Positions 14,601 to 29,600 are shown, numbered from the stretch's first letter. The stretch is 64,000 nt of DNA from Sipunculus nudus (GCA_026874595.1 CM049313.1:33383159-33447158), one strand, 5' to 3'. Notes: generated by a model from the sequence alone, not told the origin. Numbers and translations are program-made.

Positions 14601-17600
14601 GTGCACTTTGCCCTGGAGTTAGGTGATGCTGCATGTGGTTAATATATATAATATTATATATTATCAAGGTATATTTCATGGTTTAAATGAAGTATAATAT
14701 ATTGTGATGACCTAAATATATCTGTCCTGTTTGAAGTGAAGAAATCTTGCAGGACATGAATAATGATTCATTAAGAGCAGCAAGGAATAGCATTCAATGT
14801 TATACCAGTGACTGCACAAGAAAATTCTAGCACACTTCACACATTTCCAGAGAAGCCTATTAGTATCAAAAAGTACATAGACAAAATTGCAATCCAGGCT
14901 TCAATTAATTATATAGCTGCATGGATACTTTATAAATTTGTCCATGCTCTAAGTTTACAGAATTTACACCAGGTTTTCATCCGATTGAAATGAACCAATC
15001 AGAATTTTTAATCCAGCGATTTACTGTGTAATCTTTACATGCTGAGAACTGAATAAAATTCTATTAGATTCCAGTTATACTTAATTATATGATTTCTTTT
15101 TTTTTTGTAACTTCAGTGTTAACAATGAAATGTATCAAGCAATATACACTGCAACCATGAAAATAATGAACGATCATGATGTGCAGTATCTATTATAATC
15201 ATGATTGCGGGGTTTTATGAATTCCCTGATATAACTCTGCTCAACACTGCTCAATTCATTGTTACATCAGTTTACTTGCTATACTGATAGATAGCCCTTG
15301 CACACAATTCTTGAGCACCAGTGTGTTCCTCTTTGGCTTTATGAACCATATATTTGCACTAGATAACCCAATGTTTAGGCAGAGACAACGATGACTTGGG
15401 CAAGGTTGACCGTATTATAAATACTTGTGTGTGCAGTTAGCTGGTAGTCCCGAGTCCAGTATTCTCGAGTGTCCACCATAGCAGGGCCACATCTTGGTCA
15501 TGGAGGGGTTTCTATTTACTCTGACCAGCTCAGCCCTGATTTATACAAGTGTTATGTATTTGGTCCTATGGCACTAGGTATGTGTGAAACGCTCCCTGAC
15601 TACCCCTAGTTTGCCTGGTAACTCCTATGTGATGTCGGCATTTAATCTCTCGAGTACTGTACCTGGTCTAACATGTATTGACTGTCACACATAAATAGGC
15701 CAGACCTCTTTGTTTTGAGTACAATTTCATAAGATGAATAAATGTACAAAACAACAGATACTTGTAAATTCTGAAGGTCACATGGTAAAGTTAAAGAGTA
15801 CATAGAACAGGTTTGTTGTTCATGTAGAAAGGATGAAGATAAAGTGTAAATTTGTCTTGTGAACGAATACAAATGAATAACAAATACGGATGAACAACAT
15901 ATACATATTCTTTGGTCCAAGTTAAATTGTAAATAAAGTCCACATTAATGTTCACTGTTACATATATACTGTATGTACTAAAATCATATGAGTTCATATA
16001 CATAGCTGATAACATGACCTAAACCTGATGTCAAGTGCAGTTAAAACAACAGACATTTGTTTTGTTATTATCACCATTATTCCTAAGAATTTCCCTGCAC
16101 TTCCTTGTTTAATCTTGTAACCTTTGTTTTTTCTGACTTCTTCATGCTGAGAAACAACCTGTGTCTGACTGCCTTTGATTATATCCTGTCAACAGCATGT
16201 CAAGACATATCTCAGCTTGGTCAAGAATCCTGCAAAACTAATATATGCCAGTTTTGTAATATGTCTAAAGGTGATTTTCCATAAGTGCATTGTCTGTATG
16301 CATAATCTGCATAAATAAGTCAGTAGACTTTTTAACTGGTCCATCCCAATTCATCTATTTATGTAATCTGAATGCCTGTTTAGTATGCATAGTCCATATT
16401 TGCCTTCTGCTGGGAGTGATTTTTCTATGCATACTAATCCTCTTCTCAATTTTAGGTTTAAGCATGGAGTTTTTGATCCACGAATGTAAATGATGTGATT
16501 TGGTTGTTAATCTGTTCATGGGATCAGAGCACTATATTTTGTTGAGATGCTATTCGTGGAGCGTGGTAGCTTAATGGTTAGTGCGCTAGACTTGTGACCA
16601 CAAGGTTATGGGTTTGTGTCCTGATCTGACCGCCATCTGCGCTAAGACTCCTAGCCGAAGTTTTTACCACAAGGATGCGCTCTCTCGACCCAGGAGTGAA
16701 TGGTTACTGGTCATGGCAGGCAGGCAAATGTAGAATAAACATTCCAGCACCTGTAATGGCTGCTTGGGTTGCATGCTCCCCGGGGAGCCAAGAGACCAGG
16801 AAGGCAAAGTGTAAAGTCTGATGAGACTGACATGTTCAGTGATATCAGACTATAAACCCACACCCGTACCTTTTTTTAACATTTATTCATTTGCTTATTG
16901 ATTGTATATATTATTTCAGGACTGCTCGCCAGGTACGCAGCCCAATGGTGGGCAGACAGCGTGTGTTGACTGTGGGACTGGAAACTATCGAGGGTCCGGA
17001 GATGCTTCATGTCTGCAGTGTCCTAAAGGTAACATTGAACATAATGGTGCCATCTACATATTTTTAAACTTTTATAGTTTGTCCAAGTGCCCGTGTCTGC
17101 ATGTTTTTTGGCAATAATTGTTTAAAGAATATTCTTTGAAAATAACTTTCAGCCTGAAATATGTGAGCAGATGTTCCGCCAATTTTTGCATAAAGTAATA
17201 ATATATCAAGTAAAACATTTGCTTCATGATGCTTTTGTGTTGTTTTTGCTGATGGATCTTGGATAGCATCTTTCAAGCACAGCTGAACAGTACATTCCTC
17301 CATAGAAGATTTTCTGTTTCTATGGTTGTGAGAGCTAACCATAAGACATTAGTGAACTCATATGGACGTCATAAAGCCATGCACAAAAGTGTATGAATTT
17401 GCATTGACTGAAGTCATCAGTTGGAATGGAATGTTTATATCTCTGTTTCCAAATGATGAATATATCACAATCATTGTGAACAGTTTTCTCATGTATTAAA
17501 TTATAAAACATTATAAGATAAACATTGCAAGATAAAACATTACTTTTCACTTGGTTAGTCAGCAGAACAGCACCTGCATATTTTGATCCATAAATTTTTA

Positions 17601-20600
17601 TATCATCTACATTATATTAAAAATTATCATGGAAAGTCACATTTTTTGGCTGCAAAAGACCACAAACCACTGTCATTGTCATTACTAAGTAAATATGGTG
17701 CCACATGGTTTAACCTAATGTCCAGACCAAATTTATTCTTTTGCTTTAAGTATTTTTCAGTGTTTTTTCTTGGAAGAAAATAGTAAATTATTTTGTGTTA
17801 TTCAGCCATAGATTGTGAGTGAATGTTCATTTCATATTGGTTCTGGTAGTATTTGATCATTTTAAGTTTTATCAGTGAAAATTCACAAATCATAACAACC
17901 ATATAAAATACAAGTTATTTTGCATGTTTCATGAAAAAATTAAGTAGAAACATTAAAATGTCCAATCTAGACATTATTAGGTATATTTTACAAACAACTA
18001 AAGCTATACACCTACAATTTTATGTTTATTTTATTTTGGTCAGATTTGTCTAAAATTAGGCAATTAGGTCAATAATTGGACTGGGACCAATTAATGGCTG
18101 GTAATTTGAAAGATCTGATATCTTTTATAGTAGCAGTCTTGGAACATACAAGATCTGTTTTTATTAAGTATCAGTCATTTACCTTTTGACTTCCCTGTGA
18201 TGATGGGACCTCTTTTTCAATATTCATGAAGGTTTTATTTTTGTGATAAATCCCCTTTTGCAAATATAGCCAATTTAAAACTGTCACAGACAGAAAGGCA
18301 GCCACTATATATAAACAGAGTAAAAACCCCCTGTGTCTTTTTATTACAGGCAAGTTCTGTCCCAGCGCCACCACTGCTACTCCATCTGATTGCCCTGATG
18401 GTGAGTACCAAAATGTGGCAGGTCAGTCCTCTTGCAGTAACTGCCCAGCAGGAAGTCAGTGTGCAGACAAGACCATCGCCCCAACTCAGTGTCTGGCTGG
18501 ACAGTATGCTGCGGCCAATTCCATCTCATGTACTGCTTGCCCCTCAGGTAAGTCAGCATTTCTTTCATTTAAAAAAATCCATTTCATTCTTGGATTTGTA
18601 TTTTCATACTTCCAGCACATTACAGATGCAGTTTGGTCAAGTTGCTGAGTCATGCTGTCCCAGAAGATTTGGCCATGTTAAACAATAACTCTTTTTTTTT
18701 CAGGAGCTAATAAATAAGAGCATTTTTGTTGCAGATTTGTTGTAGGTGGTTTTATAATTGTTTGGAGTAATGGTAAGATTATTAAGGTTACTCTAGCTTC
18801 TCATTTTATGATGTGTGGCTCTTGATAGTGTTTCTGTTGTATCTCAAATATTTGGTTGTAATATCTCATTGCTGTCTTGCACTGAAACTATATTCACTAG
18901 ATACCTACACACTCAAGTATACCATATTGGTAATACTATTAGAGCATTGATTAATTGTAAACCTCCCAAAAATTGCAGCACAGTATTTGTTATAACATTT
19001 CAATAAGAGCTATTTTTTGTCATCATAGTTTACATGAAACTACACACACACACAAATGTAAACCATTGAAATGAAAACACCAGTTGCGTTGCATAACTAT
19101 CAGACCTACTATGTATAGCTTTAAACCCAAGGTTATTTAGGTTTATAACTTCAACATCAAAGATATTTAATAATATACCAACTGGTTTTTAATATCAGAA
19201 TATAAATATAAGTATTATCATGTAAAACAGATATGACCTTCAATGTTTCTGCCATTAAAAACAAGGCTTTTTGTATTATAACATCAATTTAGAGCCCTCC
19301 TTCATATTAATCTAAAAAGGCACTAAATTTGGAGTACTTTCATGTATAACATAACTGAATGATTATATGATACAAATTATTAATAAGAGTACATGTGCTA
19401 TAATACAAAAAGTCAAAGTTAGGGCAATTCCATTCACTCATTAATGAAACAGGGCAGAGTAGTTTGAACGTGTCATCTTTATGACTGTCTTGTTTGTCTT
19501 TAACAGACAAAGAGAATGAAGTACAACTGTCATGAAATGATTCTTTAAAGTCAAGATGATGAAAACTATGCACCTTTGACAACCCTGCATTTTGATAAAT
19601 AATCTTAAATTCATTGTAGTTATTCCTAACCTTGTTACCATATATGATCATATAACAAAATATCCTAACCTTATTACCATATATGGTCATAATTTTTTAA
19701 TTTTATATCATAAAATTTAAAACAAATCTGGTTATATAACCAATATTCTGAAATAGAACATTTTACCATTTATGATCATAAAACAAAATATTCATTTATG
19801 TCACATGATAGAGGAGTAATTCCGTTTACTGTCACATCTGTTTCAGCGAAGTTATTTAAAGTACAGTTTTAATAAAATTTAGTCCTGCCCTCCCTGCCCT
19901 CTGGATATTTTTGGGAATAGAAACCTATTTGTTTTTTCTTTTATTTGGGAGGGGGGGGGGGGTTCATTCTGTCACACAGCATTTTACTGAATTAACTGTA
20001 ACATTCAGCTTTTGAAAACTAAACTGATTTTGTGTGCATTTTATGTATGTTGCTCTGTAATTTAGTTAGAAGACACTTTGCAGCAAGGACTTTCACAATA
20101 TGCTTTATTTTTGCTTTTATGTAGTAAACTAATTCTAATTTTTATGGCTGCTGTACTGTTGTTGCATCATCATCTTTATTTTGGTCTTGCACAAGCCTAG
20201 AGAGTGGATTTATTCATGTAGGCAGATTTACTAAATATTCTTTTTCAGTTTTACTCCAGTTTTATCTTGCAGATATTTGGCTTGTTTATTGTGTGGATTT
20301 CCTATATATCACATATTTTCTCAAATAGGTGCTTGTTTGACCACTAATATTATTTTTCTTATGTTTCTTCTTAAAATGATTCTTTCTTAATGGCTCTTTG
20401 TCTGTGTAGACTTGCATATTAACACCCATTAATGAATGAATGTGTATTGATATACCAGAAAAGACCACACTGTTTCCAAACCCAACATAATATGTATTAT
20501 ATCACTCAAAACATTGGAATTTGATACAGAATAATATGAAAAGATAAAAGTATAATGATAATGACACTAATAACATTTCTTTGGACAAGATTTTTGTTTG

Positions 20601-23600
20601 GATGAATGGTCATTAAAGAAAATTGCTGGATGGAAACTGCCGTGAGTGGCAACAGTCTTTAGTCATCAGATTGTTTTAACAGTTGTGAAAAAATCTGCAT
20701 TATGACAGGTGCCAGTTGTAAGGGTGGTACCTGGGATTTTACTAAAGGGAATTGACACACAAATAGTGTGGCTTATTTTGCAGAAGTACTGTTTTTGTGT
20801 AGGTGGGGCTACCAGTAACAAATCATTCAGATATTTGCAGATCTTCAGAAATTTTGATTATTTAAATTTCATGACAAGTTTCAGATAAATAACAATATCA
20901 GTACTCAAAAGTATTTGTAATCAGTTATTAGTTTGGATTAATTAATTTTGTCGATAAATAAGTCCAGATAATGAATGCACAACTGTCTTAAACATGACCT
21001 TGATTACCCAGCCATGCTGCTCATACATCATCTCTTAATACTTTTTACTAATACAAGTCCTTGGTCCTAATTATAATAAATATGTAAAGTCATTCCCTGG
21101 TATATGAATACCGACAGTGTGTACATGTTTGTGTGTGTTTCTTTGAGTGTGTAAGTACTAACAGAGTGAGGCTTTGTGTTAGGCACCTACAGTACAACAC
21201 CCAGCGCTAACTGCACCACATGTGGGCCGGGGTATGACTGTACCAACCAAGCGTCCAGCCCTGTGCCGTGTGCAGCAGGGACATACAGTCCTTCTGGAAA
21301 TGATACCTGTGTCACATGTGCCCCAGGTATGATATATTACCTGATTATTATACTGTAGTCATATGCTAAGTCAGGGTTTCTACAGACAGTTCGTTTTGAT
21401 ACATAAATTTTGTCTCCTGCATTCTATTTCATTAATTATTCTAGTTCTGAATATATTCAGGCCATTTTTCTCTCCAATTTGATTTTTTGTTGATAGTTTG
21501 GCATTAAACCGTGTACTGGGCTAATATTTTGATTATGATGATAATGATTTTGATCATTATTATAATTAGAAATGTAAGTCTGCACCAGCTAATTATTAAT
21601 TCAAGTAATATTAAAGAAATACTTGGACTCAGGTGTTCAGTACTGTTTTTCATCACTTAATTTGTAACAGGAGTAATTTATAATCATGCCAGTCAGTACT
21701 GTTTATAAGTGATGTCACTTGTATGACTGGTTTTATGATAATGCTTGTTTGATACTGATGTATAACATTACAGGGTACTACAGCAGATCCACAGCTGACA
21801 GCTGTACTATATGTCCAGCCGGGAAGGACTGCAGCAGCCCAGCAGTAACAGGAGCAGCACCACCTGACTGTCCAGCAGGGACATACAGCCTGGAGGGAGA
21901 CGCTGGCTGCAGAACTTGTGGACAAGGTTTGTCTGTCACAGTTTACAGGGCTAGGGCTCAGATAATTCCCTGAATATTTGAATTGTAACTCATCGAACTC
22001 ATATGTAATCCTATAGAAGAATTTTCCTGGGCACTGTGTCAATGTTATGAATTAATTACTCAGTTTGGGATGATCAGGGGTGTTGATACTATATTGACCA
22101 TTATGATATCATAATGGAATATATTGTGCATCATAATTGTTGACATCATAAATGGTGACCATGGACACATTATGGTGGTATCAGTTATGACATTGTAAGG
22201 GTTACTAAGGTATCTGAGCCCTCATCTGGAAATCAACCCTCAGAATTTCATAAAAACAGCTTTCTTGACCAAGTGGTTTGGGATATTTTATTTCTCAATA
22301 TCTTAATAAATACGAAGATGCTACTAGATATCTGAGCACTGGAAGCAGTTTTCTGTGTCAGTACTTTCACAACTTTATGACTTCTATATATCCCCATGCT
22401 TATTTTGATCCATTCTCTGGAAATAAAGGCTTATGGCTTTATTAGGACCCCGCTTGAAAAGTGGGTGCCCTATAGTAATCGACCTGTCCGTCTGTCTGTC
22501 TATCCGTCCGTCTGTCAGTCCACAAATTCTTTTCCGGATGATAACTCCAGTTAGGATTGACGGATTGAGTTCAAACCTGAAATATGTATTAACCATCAAT
22601 TATGGAAGATCCCTGTCGATTTTGGGGTCCGGAGGTCAAAGGTAAAAAAAATAATTCACACTTTGGTATTAAATTTTAGGTCCCTCTTTCAGCAGGGCAG
22701 AAATCTTAATTGTAACCATAATTGTTTGTTCCACCTTAACAGTAGGACAGGTCCTCATGTCAACAGCAACGAGGCATGATGTATGGTCATAGTCAGCCAA
22801 TTTTCTGTAAGTTATGCGGTAAAAACCAGAACTGAACACCTAGTAAGGTTGCACTCTCTTAGCAAATATGCATGCCAAAGGACACACATTGTTAACACAA
22901 TAACTCGTAAAAAGTATTTCATATAAGGTCCCCAGACTCAAGGCAGTGATGGACCCTTTGATGAACTACATCATGTTTGAAGATGGGTGACCTTGATGGA
23001 TTTTCAAGGTCACAGAGGTGATAATGCTAAAATGATGTTAACCAAATAGCTTGCAAACAATTTGACTAACACTCACTGAACTTGCACCAGTAATGTTTGT
23101 TCTGAGGGCTAGGTCAAGTTCGAAGATGGATGACATTGACAGAGGCCATAATTCTCAAATGATGTTAATGCAATAACCCGCAAAGAATTTGATGAACTAT
23201 CAAATTTGTTTCTGCATAATAACTCCCCTAACATATGATGGATAGGATTCAAACATAAGATGTATCACCCATGGCCTAAGGGAGAAGATTATGGATATTT
23301 GGGCCAGAAGGAAAAAAAAAGTAATACACAGTTTGGTGTTCAGTTGCTGGTGTCTCCTTCAGCAGGCCAGAAATGGGTGAATCTTTTTCGAGTCACTCAT
23401 GTACGGATGCATTACATTTTCACAGCCTATTTTGTACAGACAATTTTAAGATTCCCCAGAAAAGGATACACTGGCCCAACGCACCACAGTGGCTCTCCTT
23501 TAGACCATGTTTGGACAAATCTATCTCTACTTCCAACATCTCAAGGAATTTGGACCTATTATAGTGATCATCAACAAATTTACATTTATGTTCATATGTA

Positions 23601-26600
23601 GTCATTCTACACAACACAGCGCATCTGTAGACCCAAGCCCAAGAACAGCTGAATCTCAGTTCAAGAGAATGACCATTTTAACACTACTAACCAACAGCTG
23701 ACTCTCTCTAAATTAATACTACAAGGTTCCTGTACAGACTCAAGCCTCACATATAATAAGGCCAATTCAACATACAAATACTGGAAAAATATTTGACACA
23801 GCCCAGTCAAGACTTCAACCAAGAATAATTGGCACAGGTAATACAGAAATACAGAAACTAAAAATGCATGCAGTTCTTTTATATCAATGATCATTATTTT
23901 GATAGCTTTGAACATTATCACTTTACCATATCTTTTCTTCCAGTTTATACATGTCAGCTGTTCTTTACAGGATCTTTAATTTTCGAATATCACTCTTTCA
24001 GCCCATGCTACCAAAGTACACCAAATTCGCAGTACTTCAATTTATAATGACTGCATCTTTTGCGGGGCCCTTACTGACCTGTCAGTTTTCTAGTTTTCTT
24101 TAAATTTAAACTAGAGATATTAGTTTATGCAACATATCAGCAACTTGACTCTGATATAAGCATAGTAATTTGGACATGACTGTTCTTGGTTCCAGGTTAT
24201 TACAGCAGTGCTGGGAACGGATCTTGTACCTTGTGTCCAGCTGGGAAGAACTGTACTGATCCCACCAATGGTAACCCGCTGGACTGTCCAGCTGGGACGT
24301 ACAGTCCTCAGGGGTCAGCAGACTGCTACTCCTGTGATCAAGGTATGTATGTACTTTGTATGTTAGATTTGTTTTATATATAGTTTAAATAACAGTAAAG
24401 TTAGGGAAAATATGGCTCATGAACACAATAATTTCTGTTATTTTTATTGATCATAACCATACCATCATTCTATCAGTGCCATGACTGATATAAATGGTGT
24501 TATCAACCTTGTGTAATGTAAAGCTAAGTTGTTTTTTAGCTCAGCTGACTGTAAGTCATCTGAGCTATAGCGATCACTCTTTGTCCGTCGTCCGTCCAGC
24601 CATCCGGCCATCTGTCCGTTAACAAGGCACAAATCGTAACCACTGGACCTGGAATCTTCTTACTTTACATCCAGAGAGGTCCATGAAAAATCTCCTTGGA
24701 AACCTGGAATTAGGTCTCTGTTACCCATATCCTTCGAGCTATGGGGCCCCAAATACCCCCCAGAATAGTGAAAAATTTCATACAAAAACTTCAATAACTC
24801 ATTAACTACATCACTGATAGTCATGATTTTTGGCATACATATTGATCATGAGATGTTTCATCAGTTTCTGCAGACTGGTGGCGCCACCTGTATTTTTCAA
24901 TTTTTTACGAATTTTCTCTATTTTTGAGACCTTTAAAAATGTGAACATCTGTTAACAGGGCACAAATCGTAAAGACTGGACCTAGAATCTTCATTCTTGA
25001 CATTCTTAGAGACCTATGAAAAGTCTCCATGGAAACCAGAAATTAGGTCTCTGTTACCCATATCCTTCGAGCTATGGGGCCCCAAAGTACCCCCCAGAAT
25101 AGTGAAAAATTTCATACAAAAACTTCAATATCTGATTAACTACATCACTGATGGTCATGATTTTTGGCATACATATTGATCATGAGATGTTTCATCAGTT
25201 TCTGCAGACTGGTGGCGCCACCTGTATTTTTCAAATTTTTACAATTTTTTTCTCTATTTTTGAGACCTTTAAGGATGTAGTTATCTGTCAACAGGGTTCA
25301 AATTGTAACAACTGGACCTAGAATCTTCATCCTTGACACACAGGGTGACTAATGAAAAGTCTCCATGGAAACCAGAAATTAGGTCTCTGTTACCCATATC
25401 CTTCGAGGTATGGGGCCTAAAATTACCCCCAAGAATAGTCAAAAATTTCATACAAAAACTTCAATATCTCATTAACTACATCACTGATGGTCATGATTTT
25501 CGACATACATATTGATCATGAGATGTTTCATCAGTTTGTGCAGACTGGTGGCGCCACCTGTATTTTTCAATGTTCACGAATTGTTTTCTCCATTTTTGAG
25601 ACCTTTAAGGATGTAGTTATCTGTCAACAGGGTACAAATCGTAACGACTGGACCTAGAATCTTCGTTCTTGACACACAGGGAGACCCATGATAAGTCTCC
25701 ATGGAAACCTGAAATTTGGTCTCTGTTACCCATATCCTTTGAGCTATGGCACTCCAAAGTACAGCTCAGAATAATGGAAAATTTGATACAAAAGCCAAAG
25801 TATCTGAACAACTAATGCAGAGATAACCATAATTTTTTGCATGGATATTGATCATGGAGTGTTTCATAAGTTTCTGCAGACTGGTGGCACCACCTGTATT
25901 TGTTCGGTTTTTTTACGAAATTTTTCTGTATTTTTGAGACCTTTAAAGATATGAACATCTGTTAACAGGGCACAAATCATAAAAACTGGACGAAGAATCT
26001 TCATTCTTGACACACAGGGAGACCCATGAAAAGTCTTCATGGAAACTTGAAATTAGGTCTCTGTTACCCATATTCTTTAAGCTGTATGGGTCCAAAATAC
26101 CCCCCCCAGAATAATGGAAAATTTGATACAAAAACTGCAGTATTTCAATAACTACAACACTGATGGTCATGATTTTCGGCATACATATTGATCATGAGAT
26201 GTTCCATCAGTTTCTGCAGACTGGGTGTGCCACCTATATTTATTTTTCAAATTTTTATGAATTTTTTTCTTTTTTTTGAGACCTTTAAAGATGTGGTTTT
26301 CTGTCAACAGGGTACAAATCGCAACAACTGGACCTAGAATCTTCATTCTTGTCATGCAAGGAGGCCCATGAAAGGTGCCTGTGGAAACTTGAAATTAGGT
26401 CTCTCTTACCCATATCCTTCAAGCCATAGGACTCCGAAGTATCCCTCAGAATAATGGACAATTTGATACAAAAACTGAAGTATCTGAACAACTAATGCAG
26501 AGATCACCATGATTTTTTGCACGGATATTGACCATTTAGTGTTTTTATTAGTTTCTGCAGACTGGTGGAGCCACCTGTATTTTTGTATCCGCCAAAACGA

Positions 26601-29600
26601 AGTTTTGCAGATACTATGTTTTTGACCAAGTTCCTCCGCCGTGGCGGCGTTCGTTTCCAGAGAGCTCCTCGGAGACTAATGGACCGATTTTTCCCAAACT
26701 TACACCTATTATCGGGTCACATGTGAACTGGTGCATAACCAATTTGCATTGACCTCTGACCTTTCCTCTCTATCCAGTGTCCATTTGTGGGTCTGTTTCC
26801 ACTCATAAACCCTCATATCTCAGGAACCGTTTGACCGATCAGGATATAAAATTGATACAAATGTAGCCCTTGGATTGCTTTATAACATACACAAAAAATG
26901 GTGGCGCCACCTGTAACCATGTTTGCACAGTGTCCATCTGTTCATCTGCCTTGGGTTAAAATCACTCATATCTCTGCAGTGAATTGACTAATTCACCTGA
27001 AATTCGTCATGTGTATACATCCAGGATAGCTTTCTTGATTTTATGACAGGTGGCGCCACCTACGTTCATGTTCACGCTGATGACATCCAAGCTTATATTT
27101 CGGGAACCGTTTGACCGATCAGGAAATAAAATTTATACAAATGTAGCCCTTTGATAGCTCTGTAACATACACAAAAAATGGTGGCGCCACCTGTAACAAT
27201 GTTTGCACAGCGTCTGTCTGTTAGTCTGCCGTGGCCTAAAATTACTCATTTCTCTGTAGTGGTTCGACATAACTGCCTAAAATTTTTGCAGGTTTATACA
27301 TCGTGGACAGCTTTCTTGATTTTATGACAGGTGGCGCCACCTACATTCTAGTTAACGCTGGACACATCCAAGCTCATATCACAGGAACCATTTGACCGAT
27401 TGGGCCAAAATTGTGCATGTGTTTAGATCTCACATAGGTCTTTATCATACACAAAACTGGAGGGGTTACCTGCAAAGATTTTTGCACAGTGTTTGTCTGT
27501 TTGTCTGCCATGGGCAAAAATCGCTCATATACATGTAGTGGTTTGACTTTTCCTAAAATTCTGCAGGTGTATACAACTTGGACAGCTTTCTGGATTTGTG
27601 GTAGGTGGCACAACCTACATACACATTTAGGCTGCAGACATCCATGCTAATATGCAACATACCTCACTATATTTCCCGTTGCCACTCAGTCCATCCCTCA
27701 CTATCCGATTTTGGCAGATACATGTAGTCACTTGTCAGTTACCCGTATTCTAGTTTTAAAAGTTTACACATTTTTCTCTATTTTTGAGATATATAAATAC
27801 AGACTAAATCTTGGCCTGTTGGTTAATCTGTTTGATGCTTCAGTTGAATGGGTATATACTACCATTCTGATGATAAAATTTCCTTTTGCGAATCTCTTCC
27901 CAGTCAGCTGAGCGTCATGACCCATGGGTCACTTGTTTAAAATTTTAACAAATTCTTTTCTCTATTTTTGAGACCTTTAAAGATGTGGTTATTTGTCAAC
28001 AGGGTACAAATTGTAACAACTGGACCTAAAATCTTCATTCTTGTCATGCAAGGAGGCCCATGAAAAGTGTCTATGGAAACCTGAAATTAGGTCTCTGTTA
28101 CCCATATCCTTCAAGCTATAGGACTCCGAAGTATACCTCAGAATAATGGAAAATTTGATACAAAAGCTGAAGTATCTGAACAACTATTCCAGAGACCACC
28201 ATGCTTCTTTGCATGGAAATTGACCATTAAGTGTTTTTATTAGTTTCTGTAAACTGGTGGAGCCACCTATATTTTTTTTAAAGTTTACACATTTTTTCTC
28301 TATTTTTGAGATATATTAATACAAACACAATCTCAGCCTGTTGGTTAATCTGTTTGATGCTTCAGTTGAATGGTTATATACTACCATTCAGATGATAAAA
28401 TTTCCTTTTGCAAATCTCTTCCCAGTCAGCTTAGCTTCATGACCCATGGGTCACTTGTTTCACTCATGCCAGCAATTGAATTTAACACCTAGGATTGTAT
28501 GGTGAGAATCTGGAAGTTATTATATTTTGGACTGGACTGATCATGCTCTTTTAGCATCTATACATAATCCACATTTTTACCAGTAGAGGGCAGAATGATA
28601 TTCATACTGTGATGTACCCACTTGTCTGTGTGAGATGTTTGATACAGGATGTCATACATAATATTGATGTCACATGCAAACAGCTGCATGTTGAAACTCT
28701 ATGTCTCAACTAACTTACAAGTTATGATAATTGTTAATGTCTGAATATAATCAATTTCAGATTCTATTTATTTATATATTTTGTTGTATTTACAATTTTC
28801 AGGCCAGATGAGTGCTGCAGGCAGTGGTAGCTGTACAGACTGTCCAGCTGGTAAAGACTGCACTGATCCAGCCCAGCCAGCGCTGAACCCACCAGACTGT
28901 CCTGCAGGGACCTACAGCCCACTGGGGGGCGCTGGCTGTACCAACTGTGAAGCAGGTTAGGAGGGTCGATATCCTCACCCCCTAGCAGATATTAAAGGAA
29001 CTTGGATTTGCAATAAAAGTATATTATCACATTATATCAGGTATCACATGTTTGATCAGTTGTTTAGACCATGAAATAAATGTGCTGAACTGTTTATAAA
29101 ATGTGTCTGTTCCTTGAATTATTCTCATTTGTTACCCAAATATTCCACTGGATGTCTCCACCAGTGCCAGTTGATTATGGTCATTATCAGATAAGCTTGG
29201 AAACAGAAAACGCTCCTGTATTTCAGTATGGATCTGTTTCAGGGGCAGATATGTTTATGAGGTTTTCTATGTACAGTCAAAAGGTTAGACAGGGAGATAG
29301 ATAAGACACAGTGCAGACTAACCCCACCAACCTGGTGTTTAAAATATCACCACCAGAGGGTGTTAGTGTATTTATTACTTGGTACTGGTTTTTGTCTGGA
29401 CACTGACTCTTTATAATTACACATTGTCCTTTCCTTTATTGTTTAGGTTACATCAGTGACACTCGGAGTCCAAGCTGTACCATATGTCCTGCTGGTAAGG
29501 ACTGTTCTAACCCTGCCCAGCCAGGTCTCAGCCCACCAACATGTCCAGCAGGGACCTTTAGTCCACAAGGTGCTGCAGGATGCTCAAACTGTAATCCAGG

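Larger units (their letters stand above)
10636..16919 (+). other. Intron 2 (6.3 kb)
   Basis: Contains a decayed MITE-like pair of ends (about 10968-11145), an AT microsatellite (11635-11694), a poly-C tract (12855-12867), a GC-richer island (13400-14340) and a SINE (16556-16865). No exon-like cysteine-rich sequence was seen, and the phases of exons 2 and 3 match directly. Confidence 0.75.
24538..28457 (+). mobile_element. Helentron-like non-autonomous element, family E, interrupted by element A1
   Basis: The left end after T6 is AGCTCAGCTGACT, with a hairpin partner AGTCATCTGAGCT. The interior holds about six 335-bp tandem units, then element A1. The right end carries AGTCAGCTGAGC, the perfect palindrome TGACCCATGGGTCA and CTTG before T. 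A complete right end occurs twice, ending at 27935 and at 28457, with one more 335-bp unit between them. Open frames inside are repeat shadows. Confidence 0.6.

Noticed and set aside
16560-16632. A tRNA gene
   Set aside because: Only A- and B-box-like segments are present; the acceptor stem and 3' half cannot be formed, and a SINE body follows.
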